Shown: positions 8,667 to 17,973 of the stretch, one piece after another
How positions within the stretch are numbered: the stretch's first letter is position 1
How the letters are laid out: each line of letters opens with the position of its first letter
Assembly (NCBI GenBank): GCA_018268055.1
Contig: JAFDXF010000093.1
Span: 62,001-126,000, forward strand
Source: Bacteroidota bacterium
GTDB taxonomy: Bacteria; Bacteroidota; Bacteroidia; Chitinophagales; Chitinophagaceae
Length of the DNA stretch: 64,000 nucleotides
Direction: 5' to 3'
Notes under the pieces: model-generated
The model's input: only the letters and a program-made list of their open reading frames with translations
Told to the model about the DNA's origin: nothing
The model's database searches: none
Translations under genes and position numbers: made by a program

Positions 8667-9587
8667 ATGGCTATCGCCAAAACAAAAGTTACTGTACCCG
8701 ATTTCTCACTATCGCCAAGAATTGATCAGGTGGGTGTTGAAGAAAGGGCTTCACGCTTTACTAAGCGTAGTATTAAAAAAGAAACAAAGCTGAATGGATT
8801 AAAGCTCGTTTTGAATATGATTGACCTTACTACGCTGGAAGGAAAAGATACTGATGGAAAAGTAAGACAGCTCTGTTACAAAGCAATGCATCCACACGAT
8901 TCTATTCCCGGAATACCAACGGTGGCTGCTGTATGTGTTTATCCAAGCATGGTAAAAGTGGCTAAAAAAGCATTGGAAGGCTCAGGAATCAAAGTAGCTT
9001 CTGTGGCTACAGCTTTCCCCAGTGGACAAGCACCAAAAGACATCAAAATAAGAGATACAAAATTTGCAGTGAATGAAGGCGCAGATGAAGTGGACATGGT
9101 CATCAGCCGAGGTAAATTTCATGCGGGCGAATATAATTTTGTTTTTGATGAAATCTCTGCTATTAAAGAAGCTTGTGGCAATGCACGATTGAAAGTAATC
9201 TTGGAGACCGGAGAATTAGGCACTTTTGATAAAGTAAGAAGAGCAAGCGATATAGCAATGTATGCCGGAGCCGATTTTATTAAAACATCAACCGGAAAAA
9301 TTCAGCCTGCCGCTACTATGCCGGTTACCTTGGTAATGCTGGAAGCGATTCGTGATTTCTATTATAAAACAGGAAAAATGATTGGCATGAAACCCGCCGG
9401 CGGTATTTCAAAATCCAAATTAGCATTGCACTATTTAGTAATGGTAAAAGAAGTATTGGGCGAAGACTGGCTGAACAATGAATGGTTTCGCTTTGGTGCA
9501 AGCAGCTTAGCCAATGATGTGCTGATGCAAATCGCTAAAGAAAAAACAGGTTTGTATCAATCGGCAAATTATTTTTCTATTGACTAA
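8667..9587 (+). CDS. deoC: Deoxyribose-phosphate aldolase DeoC
   Basis: DeoC cleaves 2-deoxyribose-5-phosphate to glyceraldehyde-3-phosphate and acetaldehyde. The ATG at 8667 is chosen over an in-frame TTG at 8643, giving 306 aa. The class I aldolase lysines are visible: Schiff-base K206 in FIKTSTGK and K242 in GMKPAGGI. The length and the N-terminal extension (residues 1-50) fit the longer deoC type found beside aldehyde dehydrogenase genes. Two ALDH-family genes follow at 49 and 43 nt spacing, consistent with an operon that oxidises the acetaldehyde formed. Confidence 0.95.
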   Translation: MAIAKTKVTVPDFSLSPRIDQVGVEERASRFTKRSIKKETKLNGLKLVLNMIDLTTLEGKDTDGKVRQLCYKAMHPHDSIPGIPTVAAVCVYPSMVKVAKKALEGSGIKVASVATAFPSGQAPKDIKIRDTKFAVNEGADEVDMVISRGKFHAGEYNFVFDEISAIKEACGNARLKVILETGELGTFDKVRRASDIAMYAGADFIKTSTGKIQPAATMPVTLVMLEAIRDFYYKTGKMIGMKPAGGISKSKLALHYLVMVKEVLGEDWLNNEWFRFGASSLANDVLMQIAKEKTGLYQSANYFSID

Positions 9588-9636
9588 ATAATCTCACTAT
9601 TTCTTTTAATAAAGTATTAAAACCTTTAATGATAAA

Positions 9637-11130
9637 ATGGCAAAAGCTGTATCAACAAAAAAGAGCAATACCATCAAATTAAAATTTGACACTTCATGGT
9701 CTTATGCACCGGCTCCTGAAAGTAAAAGTGCTGCAAGCATCAAACCACAATACGATTTATTTATTGATGGCAAATGGACCAAACCACAAAGCGGCAAATA
9801 TTTCAGCACGATAAATCCTGCAAATGAAGAAAAGCTAAGCGAAGTAGCTGAAGCCAATGCTGCCGATGTGGACAAGGCAGTGAAAGCAGCGAGAAACGCT
9901 TATGAAAAAGTATGGAAGAAAATGCCGGCTAAGGAAAGAGCAAAATATATTTTCAGAATTTCCAGAATGATGCAGGAAAAAGCGAGAGAGTTAGCGATCA
10001 TTGAATCATTAGACGGCGGCAAACCCATTCGTGAAAGTAGAGATTTTGACGTACCCACTGCTGCCAATCATTTTTTTTATTATGCAGGATGGGCGGACAA
10101 ATTAGAATATGCTTTCCCGAATCGCACTACTGAACCTTTGGGTGTTGCAGGACAAATAACACCTTGGAATTTTCCACTATTAATGGCTGCATGGAAAATT
10201 GCACCGGCATTGGCTACCGGAAATACAGTAGTATTAAAGCCTGCAGAAACTACTCCTCTTACCGCTTTGAAATTAGCCGAAATAATTCAAGAATCCGGAT
10301 TGCCGGATGGCGTAGTAAATATTTTAACAGGTGCAGGAGCTACAGGTGCCGCAATAGTCAATCATTCGGATGTAAATAAAATTGCATTCACCGGTTCTAC
10401 TGACGTGGGAAAAATAATTCAACGTGCTATTGCAGGCACAAATAAAAAAGCAACATTGGAATTAGGTGGAAAAGCAGCCAACATCATTTTTGAAGATGCT
10501 CCTTTGGATCAAGCGGTAGAAGGAGTCATCAATGGAATATTTTTTAATCAAGGACATGTGTGTTGTGCCGGTTCACGTCTTTATGTACAAGAGTCAGTGG
10601 CAAAACAAGTAATCAGAAAACTTCGCGATCGATTAGAATCACTCATTATTGGTGATCCTTTGGATAAGAATACGGATATCGGTGCTATTAATTCCAAGCA
10701 GCAGTTAGACAACATTCATAAATACATAAAAATAGGGTTGAAAGAAGGCGCTGAAATGTATGAGAGCAGTTGCCGTTTACCTTCAAAAGGATTTTGGTGC
10801 AAACCAACTTTATTTACCAATGTGGCACAAAGCAGCCGCATTGCACAAGAAGAAATTTTTGGCCCCGTATTATCTATTCTTACTTTCCGCACCGATGATG
10901 AAGTTATTGAAAAAGCAAATAACACACCTTATGGACTTAGTGCCGGTGTATGGACAGATAAGGGTTCTAAAATATTTAACATGACCAAAAGAATGAGAGC
11001 AGGAGTAATATGGGCAAATACTTTTAATAAGTTTGATCCTACTTCACCCTTTGGCGGATATAAAGAAAGTGGTTATGGAAGAGAAGGCGGCTTACATGGA
11101 TTGTTGCCTTACCTAAATCTTGTATCATAA
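9637..11130 (+). CDS. Aldehyde dehydrogenase, catalytic partner of a split ALDH16-like pair
   Basis: An NAD(P)-dependent aldehyde dehydrogenase of 497 aa, full family length. The catalytic Glu is E275 (LELGGK) and the catalytic Cys is C309 in NQGHVCCAGSR. The cofactor-binding ITPWNFPLL and GSTDVGK motifs are intact, and the oligomerisation tail ends GREGGLHGLLPYL. It lies between deoC and a truncated ALDH paralogue. In the single-chain ALDH16 family a full ALDH domain is followed by a C-terminal partial ALDH domain; here the same two parts are separate genes. Probable substrate: acetaldehyde from DeoC (inference from context). Confidence 0.93.
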   Translation: MAKAVSTKKSNTIKLKFDTSWSYAPAPESKSAASIKPQYDLFIDGKWTKPQSGKYFSTINPANEEKLSEVAEANAADVDKAVKAARNAYEKVWKKMPAKERAKYIFRISRMMQEKARELAIIESLDGGKPIRESRDFDVPTAANHFFYYAGWADKLEYAFPNRTTEPLGVAGQITPWNFPLLMAAWKIAPALATGNTVVLKPAETTPLTALKLAEIIQESGLPDGVVNILTGAGATGAAIVNHSDVNKIAFTGSTDVGKIIQRAIAGTNKKATLELGGKAANIIFEDAPLDQAVEGVINGIFFNQGHVCCAGSRLYVQESVAKQVIRKLRDRLESLIIGDPLDKNTDIGAINSKQQLDNIHKYIKIGLKEGAEMYESSCRLPSKGFWCKPTLFTNVAQSSRIAQEEIFGPVLSILTFRTDDEVIEKANNTPYGLSAGVWTDKGSKIFNMTKRMRAGVIWANTFNKFDPTSPFGGYKESGYGREGGLHGLLPYLNLVS

Positions 11131-11173
11131 TAAAAAACTGTTGAATCATAAATAACTATTTAAACATCATTGA

Positions 11174-12124
11174 ATGGAAAAGACAGTAAAAAAATCTTCA
11201 CTCACCATTAGTGAAAACGGTTTAGAAAAAAAATCTTCTACTCAAAGATTAGAAGTGTTGAAGACCTATAAAATCTATATTGGCGGACAATTCCCTCGTA
11301 CAGAATCAGGCAGATTCTATCAACCCGAAAATGCAGCAGGAAAAAAATTAGGCAACATTTGCCTCAGCTCCAGAAAAGATTTTCGTGATGCTGCCTTAGT
11401 AGCAAGAGGCGCTTTTGGCGGATGGAGTAGCCGTGCTGCATTTAATCGTGGACAAATTCTTTATCGTATGGCAGAAATGCTGGAAGGAAGAAAAATTCAG
11501 TTCATAGACGAGTTAATACAACAAGGAGCAACAAAAGCAAAAGCAGAAAAAGAAGTAATGCAGTCAATCGACCGATTGATTTATTATGCCGGATGGTGTG
11601 ATAAATTTCAACAAATCTACAGTGCTGTGAATCCTGTGGCTTCATCACATTTCAATTTTTCAGTACCCGAGCCAATGGGAGTTGTTGCTATCATAGCTCC
11701 ACAAAGTGATTCATTATTAGGTTTAGTATCAGTAATAGCTCCGGTAATAGCTGGTGGCAACACTTGTGTTGTATTAGCCTCGGAAACAAAGCCGCTTTGT
11801 GCAATAACATTCGCCGAAGTACTCAATTCTTCTGACCTTCCGGGTGGCGTTGTAAATATTTTGACAGGAAAACCAAAAGAACTCAACGAATGGTTTGTAA
11901 ACCACATGGATGTAAATGCAACCGTTTACTGCGAAAATGATTCTACTGTAAAAACAATGATGCGAGAAAAGAGCGCTCAAAATTTAAAAAGGGTATTTTT
12001 CTATGAATCAGTGAAATGGGATAGCGAAGCAGGACAATCTCCCTATTACATCATGGATACTCAGGAAATAAAAACTACTTGGCACCCGGTAGAAAATATT
12101 GCAGGAGCTGGAGGTGGCTACTAA
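11174..12124 (+). CDS. Truncated aldehyde dehydrogenase paralogue without catalytic domain (ALDH16 C-terminal-domain-like)
   Basis: A 316-aa ALDH-family protein that covers the N-terminal/NAD-binding half (YKIYIGGQFPRTESGRFY, SVPEPMGVVAIIAPQS, SDLPGGVVNILTG) and then ends in a short divergent tail closing GAGGGY. The Cys-containing catalytic domain and the LELGGK Glu are absent. The ATG at 11174 is well placed. The size and the order (deoC, full ALDH, half ALDH) match the second domain of ALDH16 and the two-ALDH arrangement known beside deoC in other phyla. The reading frame is clean over its whole length, so this is a specialised subunit rather than a decayed gene. Probable role: structural partner of the upstream enzyme. 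Confidence 0.85.
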   Translation: MEKTVKKSSLTISENGLEKKSSTQRLEVLKTYKIYIGGQFPRTESGRFYQPENAAGKKLGNICLSSRKDFRDAALVARGAFGGWSSRAAFNRGQILYRMAEMLEGRKIQFIDELIQQGATKAKAEKEVMQSIDRLIYYAGWCDKFQQIYSAVNPVASSHFNFSVPEPMGVVAIIAPQSDSLLGLVSVIAPVIAGGNTCVVLASETKPLCAITFAEVLNSSDLPGGVVNILTGKPKELNEWFVNHMDVNATVYCENDSTVKTMMREKSAQNLKRVFFYESVKWDSEAGQSPYYIMDTQEIKTTWHPVENIAGAGGGY

Positions 12125-12150
12125 TAATTGAAAACAACTTGAACCAAAAA

Positions 12151-12591
12151 ATGAAATTCTTACTCCCAATCATATTTATTTTTTTTAGCGCTGAAGTTTT
12201 TTCACAAACTACAGACAGTAGCTCGATCGTAATTCACAAAGACCCACGCCTTGACTTGCTGATAAAGAAACAAGCAGAAGTGAACCGAGTAACCGGCCTT
12301 GAAGGCAAAAAAACAGATAAAGGCTATAGGCTTCTTGTCATCAGTACCAATAGTCGCGACGAAGCGATGGAAGCTAAGACCAAAGTCTATACTTATTTCC
12401 CTAATATGAAAGTATATCTCTGGTACCAATCACCTTACTTCAGAGTAAAAGCAGGAAATTTTAAAGAACGTGGTGATGCAGAAAATTATCAAAGAAAGTT
12501 CAATGTGTATTTCCCCAAAGGAGTTTTTGTTATGAAAGATATAATTGAAATGAAAAAAGGTAAAGGACTCAATGACGAAGGAATTAAATAG
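12151..12591 (+). CDS. Secreted SPOR-domain protein
   Basis: A 146-aa protein starting at the ATG at 12151 (MKFLLPIIFIFFSAEVFSQ signal peptide). The frame is open further upstream but would overlap the ALDH gene. Residues about 65-140 look like a SPOR domain, which binds denuded glycan strands of peptidoglycan: GYRLLVISTNSRDEA, a central YPNMKVYLWYQSPYFRVKAGNF-type strand-helix, then RGDAENYQRKF. It lies 26 nt after the half-ALDH gene and may simply be read through from that operon. Small SPOR proteins of this kind are common in Bacteroidota, and their exact roles are mostly unknown. Confidence 0.8.
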   Translation: MKFLLPIIFIFFSAEVFSQTTDSSSIVIHKDPRLDLLIKKQAEVNRVTGLEGKKTDKGYRLLVISTNSRDEAMEAKTKVYTYFPNMKVYLWYQSPYFRVKAGNFKERGDAENYQRKFNVYFPKGVFVMKDIIEMKKGKGLNDEGIK

Positions 12592-12633
12592 TCCGGATTT
12601 TGCAAACAATATTTCTATTTTCATATCATTGAC

Positions 12634-12641
12634 TACTTTTG
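12634..12641 (+). promoter_or_regulatory. -7 box TACTTTTG 4 nt before the M20 peptidase ATG
   Basis: An exact TAnnTTTG match whose last base lies 4 nt before the ATG at 12646. In Bacteroidota transcription starts a few nt after this box, so the mRNA is predicted to begin at or very near the start codon (leaderless). Confidence 0.6.
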
Positions 12642-12645
12642 CCTA

Positions 12646-13824
12646 ATGCAAGAAAAAATAAAAGCATTAGCAAAAAAATACGCCGCTGAGTTTATCCAAA
12701 TACGCCACCATCTACATCAAAACCCTGAACTCAGTTATCAGGAATTTGAAACTTCAAAATTTGTACAGCAAAAACTAACCGAATTGGGTATCCCCTATCA
12801 AGTGATGGCCACCACAGGTGTAGTAGGCCTTATCAAAGGGAAAAATCCGGATAGCAGAATCATTGCTTTGCGGGCAGATATGGATGCGCTTCCTATTGTA
12901 GAAGAAAATGATGTTCCTTATAAATCAAAAAATAAAGGTGTAATGCACGCCTGCGGGCATGATGTGCACACTACCTGCTTACTCGGTGCAGCAAAAATTC
13001 TAAACGAACTAAAAGAAGAATGGACAGGAACAATAAAATTAGTTTTTCAACCCGGTGAAGAAAAAAATCCGGGTGGAGCATCGTATATGATAAGAGATGG
13101 CGTATTGGAAAATCCTTCGCCACAAGCCATACTTGCATTACATGTAAATACCATTTTGGAAGTAGGTAAATTAAGTTTTAGAAGCGGCAAAGTAATGGCC
13201 AGTGCTGATGAATTGTACATTACCATAAAGGGACAAGGCGGGCATGCAGCATCACCACATATTACCATTGATCCGATACTCATCGCATCACATCTCGTGA
13301 TTGCATTACAACAAATCATCAGTAGAAATAACAATCCTTTTAATCCATCTGTACTTTCTATTACTGCATTCAATGCAGGCTCGGCAACAAACATAATTCC
13401 TAATGAAGTAAAACTAATGGGCACTTTTCGTGCAATGGATGAAGATTGGCGATTCAAAGCACACGAGTTAATAAAAAATACTGCAAAAAATATTTGTCAC
13501 TCAATGGGTGGCGAGGCCGATGTACATATTGACGTGGGCTATCCCTGTGTAATAAACAACGAAAAGGTAACACAAACAGCAATGAAGCAAGCAATAGAAT
13601 TTATGGGTAATGATCAAGTAAGTGAAACAGAACTACGTATGGGCGCTGAAGATTTTGGCTATTATGCACAAAAAATTCCTGCTTGCTTTTATCGATTAGG
13701 AACAATGAATAAAGAAAAAGGAATTACCTCAGGTGTACACACACCTACATTTAATATTGATGAAAATGCAATAGAAATTGGAATGGGCATTATGGCTTGG
13801 CTGGGGTGCAGTATCATTCCTTAG
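12646..13824 (+). CDS. M20D-family metallopeptidase / N-acyl-amino-acid amidohydrolase
   Basis: A 392-aa cytoplasmic hydrolase of the M20 family, subfamily D (aminoacylase/hippurate hydrolase type). The two-metal site is complete: C103 and H105 in HACGHDVH, the Glu pair E138-E139 in QPGEEK, H166 in ALHVN, and a C-terminal His in SGVHTPTFN. D78 in RADMDALPI follows the catalytic-region pattern. The dimerisation domain lies about residues 180-295. It hydrolyses the amide bond of N-acylated amino acids or related amides; the exact substrate cannot be read from sequence. No signal peptide. A TAnnTTTG box just before the ATG suggests its own promoter. Confidence 0.9.
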   Translation: MQEKIKALAKKYAAEFIQIRHHLHQNPELSYQEFETSKFVQQKLTELGIPYQVMATTGVVGLIKGKNPDSRIIALRADMDALPIVEENDVPYKSKNKGVMHACGHDVHTTCLLGAAKILNELKEEWTGTIKLVFQPGEEKNPGGASYMIRDGVLENPSPQAILALHVNTILEVGKLSFRSGKVMASADELYITIKGQGGHAASPHITIDPILIASHLVIALQQIISRNNNPFNPSVLSITAFNAGSATNIIPNEVKLMGTFRAMDEDWRFKAHELIKNTAKNICHSMGGEADVHIDVGYPCVINNEKVTQTAMKQAIEFMGNDQVSETELRMGAEDFGYYAQKIPACFYRLGTMNKEKGITSGVHTPTFNIDENAIEIGMGIMAWLGCSIIP

Positions 13825-13928
13825 TTTTTATCGTTTTTAAATATTCAACATTACCCAATATAATTTACTACCTTGCATATCCTTTAAATTAAAATCCTGT
13901 GCAGAAAGGAAGACAATAAAACTATTAT

Positions 13929-16271
13929 ATGTCAAACGAACTTCGCAAACAACAAGCACTTGAATACCACGCAAAAGGCAGACCCGGAAAAATAGAAGTA
14001 ATACCTACAAAAGAAGCAAAGACACAACGAGATCTGTCTTTGGCTTATAGCCCCGGCGTAGCAGAGCCTTGCAAAGAAATTGCAGAAAATATAGAAAACG
14101 TTTATAAATACACTGCCAAGGGAAATTTGGTAGGAGTAATCAGCAATGGTACAGCAGTACTGGGGCTTGGCAATATTGGCCCCGAAGCCGGAAAACCGGT
14201 AATGGAAGGTAAGGGCGTATTGTTTAAAATTTTTGCCGACATAGATGTTTTTGATATTGAAATCAACGAAACAGATCCTGAAAAATTTGTGCAAATTGTA
14301 AAAGCATTGGAACCCACTTTTGGCGGCATCAATTTAGAAGACATTAAAGCGCCTGAATGTTTTTACATCGAAACAGAGTTGAAAAAACAAATGAACATTC
14401 CGGTAATGCATGATGATCAACACGGCACCGCTATTATCAGCGCTGCTGCTTTACTCAATGCATTGGAATTACAAAAAAAGAAAATAGAAAAATCACGGTT
14501 TGTAGTAAATGGTGCAGGAGCTGCCGCTATTTCTTGCAGCAAACTATATGTAGCATTGGGCGCAAAACCGGAAAACTTTTTAATGTTTGACAGAAAAGGT
14601 GTACTGCACAAAGGGCGAAATGATATAGAAGAACTAAAACTACCATTTGCCAATGGAAAAGAAAATACTACGCTCGAATCAGCCATGAATGATGCGGATG
14701 TTTTTATTGGACTCAGTGCCGGCAACACAGTCACACAAGCCATGGTGAAAAGTATGGCAAAGAATCCAATTGTATTTGCAATGGCCAACCCCGATCCGGA
14801 AATCAGTTGGGATGATGCTACAAGTGCCCGTAAAGACATTATAATGGCTACCGGTAGAAGTGATTATCCCAATCAAGTAAATAATGTGTTAGGATTTCCA
14901 TACATTTTTCGCGGTGCATTAGATGTTAGAGCTAAACATATAAACGAAGAAATGAAATTAGCTGCCGTAAGAGCATTAGCCGAACTTACAAAAACAGCAG
15001 TACCCGATATTGTAAATATGGCCTATGGCGAAAAGCACATTACTTTCAATGAAAATTATATTATTCCCAAACCTCTTGACCCCCGACTACTGGCAACAGT
15101 AGCTCCGGCAGTTGCAAAAGCTGCAATGGAAAGTGGAGTGGCTCAACAACCCATTACCAATTGGGATACTTATATCAATAATTTGAATAAACGCCTCGGT
15201 ATAGAAAATCAAATGATGCGCTTAATTGGAAATAAAGCTCGTCGCAATCCGAAGCGTATCGTATTTGCAGAAGCCGATAATGTAAAAATTCTTAAAGCAG
15301 CACAAATTGTATTTGACGAAGGAGTCGGTTATCCTATCTTATTAGGCGATGTAAATAAAATTCAAACCATTGCTTCAAAAAATGGTATCGACCTGACCGA
15401 CATACCTATTTTTGACCCAAGAAGTGATGATTCGGAAGATAGAAGAAACAAATATGCTGAACTCTTTTTTGCGAAAAGAGGCCGAAAAGGCTTCAACGCT
15501 TATGAAGCAAAAAAAGTAATGAAAGACCGCAATTACTACGGCTGTATGATGGTAGAATGTGGAGATGCCGATTGCATGATCTCAGGGCTTTCAAAAAATT
15601 ATCCCGATACAATAAGACCTGCACTTCAAGTAATAGGCACAGAAGAAGGCGTAAAGAAAATTGCAGGAATGTACTTAATGCTGACCAAGCGTGGGCCATT
15701 ATTTTTAGCAGATACAACAGTAAACTTTAATCCGACTGCAGAAGAACTGGCAGAGATTACATTACTTGTTGCAAAGGAAATACGACAATTTAATCTTGTT
15801 CCACGTATCGCTATGTTAAGTTATTCCAATTTTGGAAGCAGCAATTCAGCAGAGGCAAGATTAGTAGCCGAAGCAAGAGCTATTGTGAAAAAGAAAATGC
15901 CTTCACTTGTTATTGATGGAGAAATGCAAGCAAGTTTAGCTTTCAACAATGAGTTGCTCAAAGAAAATTATCCATTTAGTGAGTTAGTTGACAAAGATGT
16001 AAATACACTTATTTTCCCCAATCTATCATCCGGAAACGTAGCCTACAACCTGATGAAAGAAATTGGAGCGGCAGATGCCGTTGGGCCAATTTTATTAGGA
16101 TTAAAAAAACCGGTACATATTCTTCAATTGGGTAGTTCGGTAAGAAATATATTAAATATGGCTCAAATTGCAGTGGTAGATGCACAGCTAAAAAGTGAAA
16201 CAGCTACCGAAGAAATAATAAAAAAATCACGTTGGTGGAAACGATCTCGTAAAACAACCAAGGACAAGTAA
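13929..16271 (+). CDS. maeB: NADP-dependent malic enzyme, MaeB type with C-terminal phosphotransacetylase-like domain
   Basis: This 780-aa enzyme decarboxylates malate oxidatively to pyruvate with NADP reduction. The malic N-terminal and NAD-binding domains span about residues 10-420 ([37 protein letters not shown]). A phosphate acetyltransferase-like domain spans about 430-765 (RIVFAEADN... to [13 protein letters not shown]), the usual regulatory fusion in MaeB. The length is normal for the family. The gene stands alone between the M20 peptidase and a strong terminator. Confidence 0.96.
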   Translation: MSNELRKQQALEYHAKGRPGKIEVIPTKEAKTQRDLSLAYSPGVAEPCKEIAENIENVYKYTAKGNLVGVISNGTAVLGLGNIGPEAGKPVMEGKGVLFKIFADIDVFDIEINETDPEKFVQIVKALEPTFGGINLEDIKAPECFYIETELKKQMNIPVMHDDQHGTAIISAAALLNALELQKKKIEKSRFVVNGAGAAAISCSKLYVALGAKPENFLMFDRKGVLHKGRNDIEELKLPFANGKENTTLESAMNDADVFIGLSAGNTVTQAMVKSMAKNPIVFAMANPDPEISWDDATSARKDIIMATGRSDYPNQVNNVLGFPYIFRGALDVRAKHINEEMKLAAVRALAELTKTAVPDIVNMAYGEKHITFNENYIIPKPLDPRLLATVAPAVAKAAMESGVAQQPITNWDTYINNLNKRLGIENQMMRLIGNKARRNPKRIVFAEADNVKILKAAQIVFDEGVGYPILLGDVNKIQTIASKNGIDLTDIPIFDPRSDDSEDRRNKYAELFFAKRGRKGFNAYEAKKVMKDRNYYGCMMVECGDADCMISGLSKNYPDTIRPALQVIGTEEGVKKIAGMYLMLTKRGPLFLADTTVNFNPTAEELAEITLLVAKEIRQFNLVPRIAMLSYSNFGSSNSAEARLVAEARAIVKKKMPSLVIDGEMQASLAFNNELLKENYPFSELVDKDVNTLIFPNLSSGNVAYNLMKEIGAADAVGPILLGLKKPVHILQLGSSVRNILNMAQIAVVDAQLKSETATEEIIKKSRWWKRSRKTTKDK

Positions 16272-16289
16272 GCAAATTGAATTAAAAAA

Positions 16290-16330
16290 GGAAAATTGAC
16301 TATTCCATAGTCAATTTTCCTTTGTATTTT
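16290..16330 (+). terminator. Rho-independent terminator after maeB
   Basis: A perfect 14-bp stem (16290-16303 with 16307-16320, 3-nt loop TCC) followed by TTTGTATTTT. It ends only 10 nt before the next gene's ATG, so the T-tract region also serves as that gene's immediate leader. Confidence 0.9.
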
Positions 16331-16339
16331 ACAACCCGT

Positions 16340-17083
16340 ATGACAATTTTTACCGAAATCGGCCGATACCTTTTGATGATTAAAGGAATGTTCTCTCGAC
16401 CTGAGAATAAAAAAATGTATTGGCGAGAGTTAATGCATCAGTGCGTTGAAATTGGCTTTGGGTCATTGGGTATTGTAGCCATCATTTCTGTATTTATCGG
16501 GGCAGTATCTACCATACAAACTGCCTATCAATTAGTCAGCCCATTAATCCCAAAATCTACTATTTCACAAATCGTAAGAGATACTGTTATTCTTGAATTT
16601 GCACCCACACTCGTATGTATTGTATTGGCCGGAGTAGTAGGAAGCAGAATAGCCAGTGAATTAGGAAATATGCGTGTAAGTGAACAAATTGATGCACTTG
16701 AAATCATGGGGATCAAAACCAAGACTTTCCTTATTTTACCCAAGATCGTAGCAGCATTACTTATGATTCCTTTATTGGTAAGTATCGCAATGGTCTTAGG
16801 TATATGGGGCGGGCGACTTGCCGGCGTATCGTCAGGTATTATTTCAGGTCAGGAATTTGATAGCGGATTAAAATTAGCATTTGATGCATTTAATGTGAAG
16901 TTTGCACTGATCAAAGGTTATGTATTCGCATTCATTATTTCTAGTATCCCCGCCTATTATGGATATTATGTGAAAGGTGGCGCTTTAGAAATAGGAAGAG
17001 CAAGTACTAAAGCCGTAGTGGTCAGTTGCATTATGCTTCTATTTGCTGATTACATATTATCAGCTTTACTTCTAAATAAATAG
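16340..17083 (+). CDS. mlaE: MlaE-family ABC transporter permease
   Basis: A 247-aa inner-membrane permease of the MlaE/YrbE type, which moves lipids between inner and outer membranes. The start is the ATG at 16340; an in-frame TTG at 16322 lies within the terminator region. Several hydrophobic segments are present (for example IGFGSLGIVAIISVFIG and IVAALLMIPLLVSIAMVLGI), as is the conserved VGSRIASELGNMRVSEQIDALEIMG segment typical of MlaE. The ATPase gene follows 2 nt later. No MCE-domain substrate-binding gene (mlaD) is adjacent; it is presumably elsewhere. Confidence 0.93.
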   Translation: MTIFTEIGRYLLMIKGMFSRPENKKMYWRELMHQCVEIGFGSLGIVAIISVFIGAVSTIQTAYQLVSPLIPKSTISQIVRDTVILEFAPTLVCIVLAGVVGSRIASELGNMRVSEQIDALEIMGIKTKTFLILPKIVAALLMIPLLVSIAMVLGIWGGRLAGVSSGIISGQEFDSGLKLAFDAFNVKFALIKGYVFAFIISSIPAYYGYYVKGGALEIGRASTKAVVVSCIMLLFADYILSALLLNK

Positions 17084-17085
17084 AA

Positions 17086-17913
17086 ATGATTGAAGTAAAA
17101 AATATACAAAAGAAATTTGCTGAAAAAACAATCATTCAAGATGTCAGTGCCCAATTTAAAACCGGACAGTGCAATCTGATTATTGGAGCAAGTGGTAGTG
17201 GTAAAACAGTGCTGATGAAGTGTATCGTTGGCCTTTTTCATCCCGACTCCGGCGAAGTACTGTATGACGGGGCAGACTTTACCAAAATGGAACATGATGA
17301 AAAAACAGAAATAAGAAAACAGATTGGAATGTTATTTCAAGGCTCTGCGTTATTTGACAGCTTGAATGTAGAACAAAACATAATGTTTCCATTGAATATG
17401 TTTACCGATTGGAATTTAAAGAAAAAAATAGACCGAGTAAATGAAGTGTTGGCAAGGGTAAATCTAACTGGTGTAAACCGAAAATTTCCTGCCGAATTAA
17501 GCGGTGGTATGAAAAAAAGAGTTGCATTGGCACGTGCTATTGTGCTCAATCCTAAATACCTGTTTTGTGATGAGCCCAATTCTGGCCTTGACCCACAAAC
17601 ATCATTAGTGATAGATAAATTAATTAAAGAAATTACGACAGAATATAATATTACTACCGTTATCAACACACACGATATGAATAGTGTGATGGAAATAGGC
17701 AATTACATACTTTATATGTATCAAGGAGTAAAAGAATGGGAAGGCAGTAACAAAGAAATAATCTTTAGTAAAAATAAAAAACTAAATGATTTCATATTTG
17801 CTTCTGAATTTCTACAAGATGCCAAGGACATGCGTATGCTGGAGCAAGCCGGAAAAATTTCCAATGTCCGAAACATGGACGATCTTTTATCAAAAGAGAA
17901 CCCTCACAGCTAA
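17086..17913 (+). CDS. mlaF: MlaF-type ABC transporter ATP-binding protein
   Basis: A 275-aa ATPase that drives the MlaE-type permease encoded immediately upstream. Walker A is GASGSGKTV (about residues 37-45), the ABC signature is LSGGMKKR, and Walker B with its catalytic Glu is YLFCDEPNSGLDP, followed by the H-loop in VINTHD. The C-terminal 30 residues extend beyond the core fold, as in other Bacteroidota MlaF homologues. The 2-nt spacing to mlaE indicates coupled expression. Confidence 0.93.
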   Translation: MIEVKNIQKKFAEKTIIQDVSAQFKTGQCNLIIGASGSGKTVLMKCIVGLFHPDSGEVLYDGADFTKMEHDEKTEIRKQIGMLFQGSALFDSLNVEQNIMFPLNMFTDWNLKKKIDRVNEVLARVNLTGVNRKFPAELSGGMKKRVALARAIVLNPKYLFCDEPNSGLDPQTSLVIDKLIKEITTEYNITTVINTHDMNSVMEIGNYILYMYQGVKEWEGSNKEIIFSKNKKLNDFIFASEFLQDAKDMRMLEQAGKISNVRNMDDLLSKENPHS

Positions 17914-17941
17914 ATAAATCTTAAATAAATTCTCGTTTAAT

Positions 17942-17949
17942 TATCTTTG
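17942..17949 (+). promoter_or_regulatory. -7 box TATCTTTG upstream of sucD
   Basis: An exact TAnnTTTG match 24 nt before the sucD ATG, placing a short leader with AAAGAGGA before the start. No clear -33 element was found at the usual spacing. Confidence 0.55.
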
Positions 17950-17973
17950 CATCTCAAAAAACAAAGAGGACTT

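Noticed and set aside
8519..8680. Upstream extension of the tandem amidohydrolase
   Set aside because: It would put 54 residues before a clear signal peptide and overlap the divergent deoC start.
11174..12124. Half ALDH as a decayed pseudogene
   Set aside because: The frame is clean, the start and tail are well formed, and its position beside the full ALDH and deoC is a known conserved arrangement; a functional subunit is more likely.
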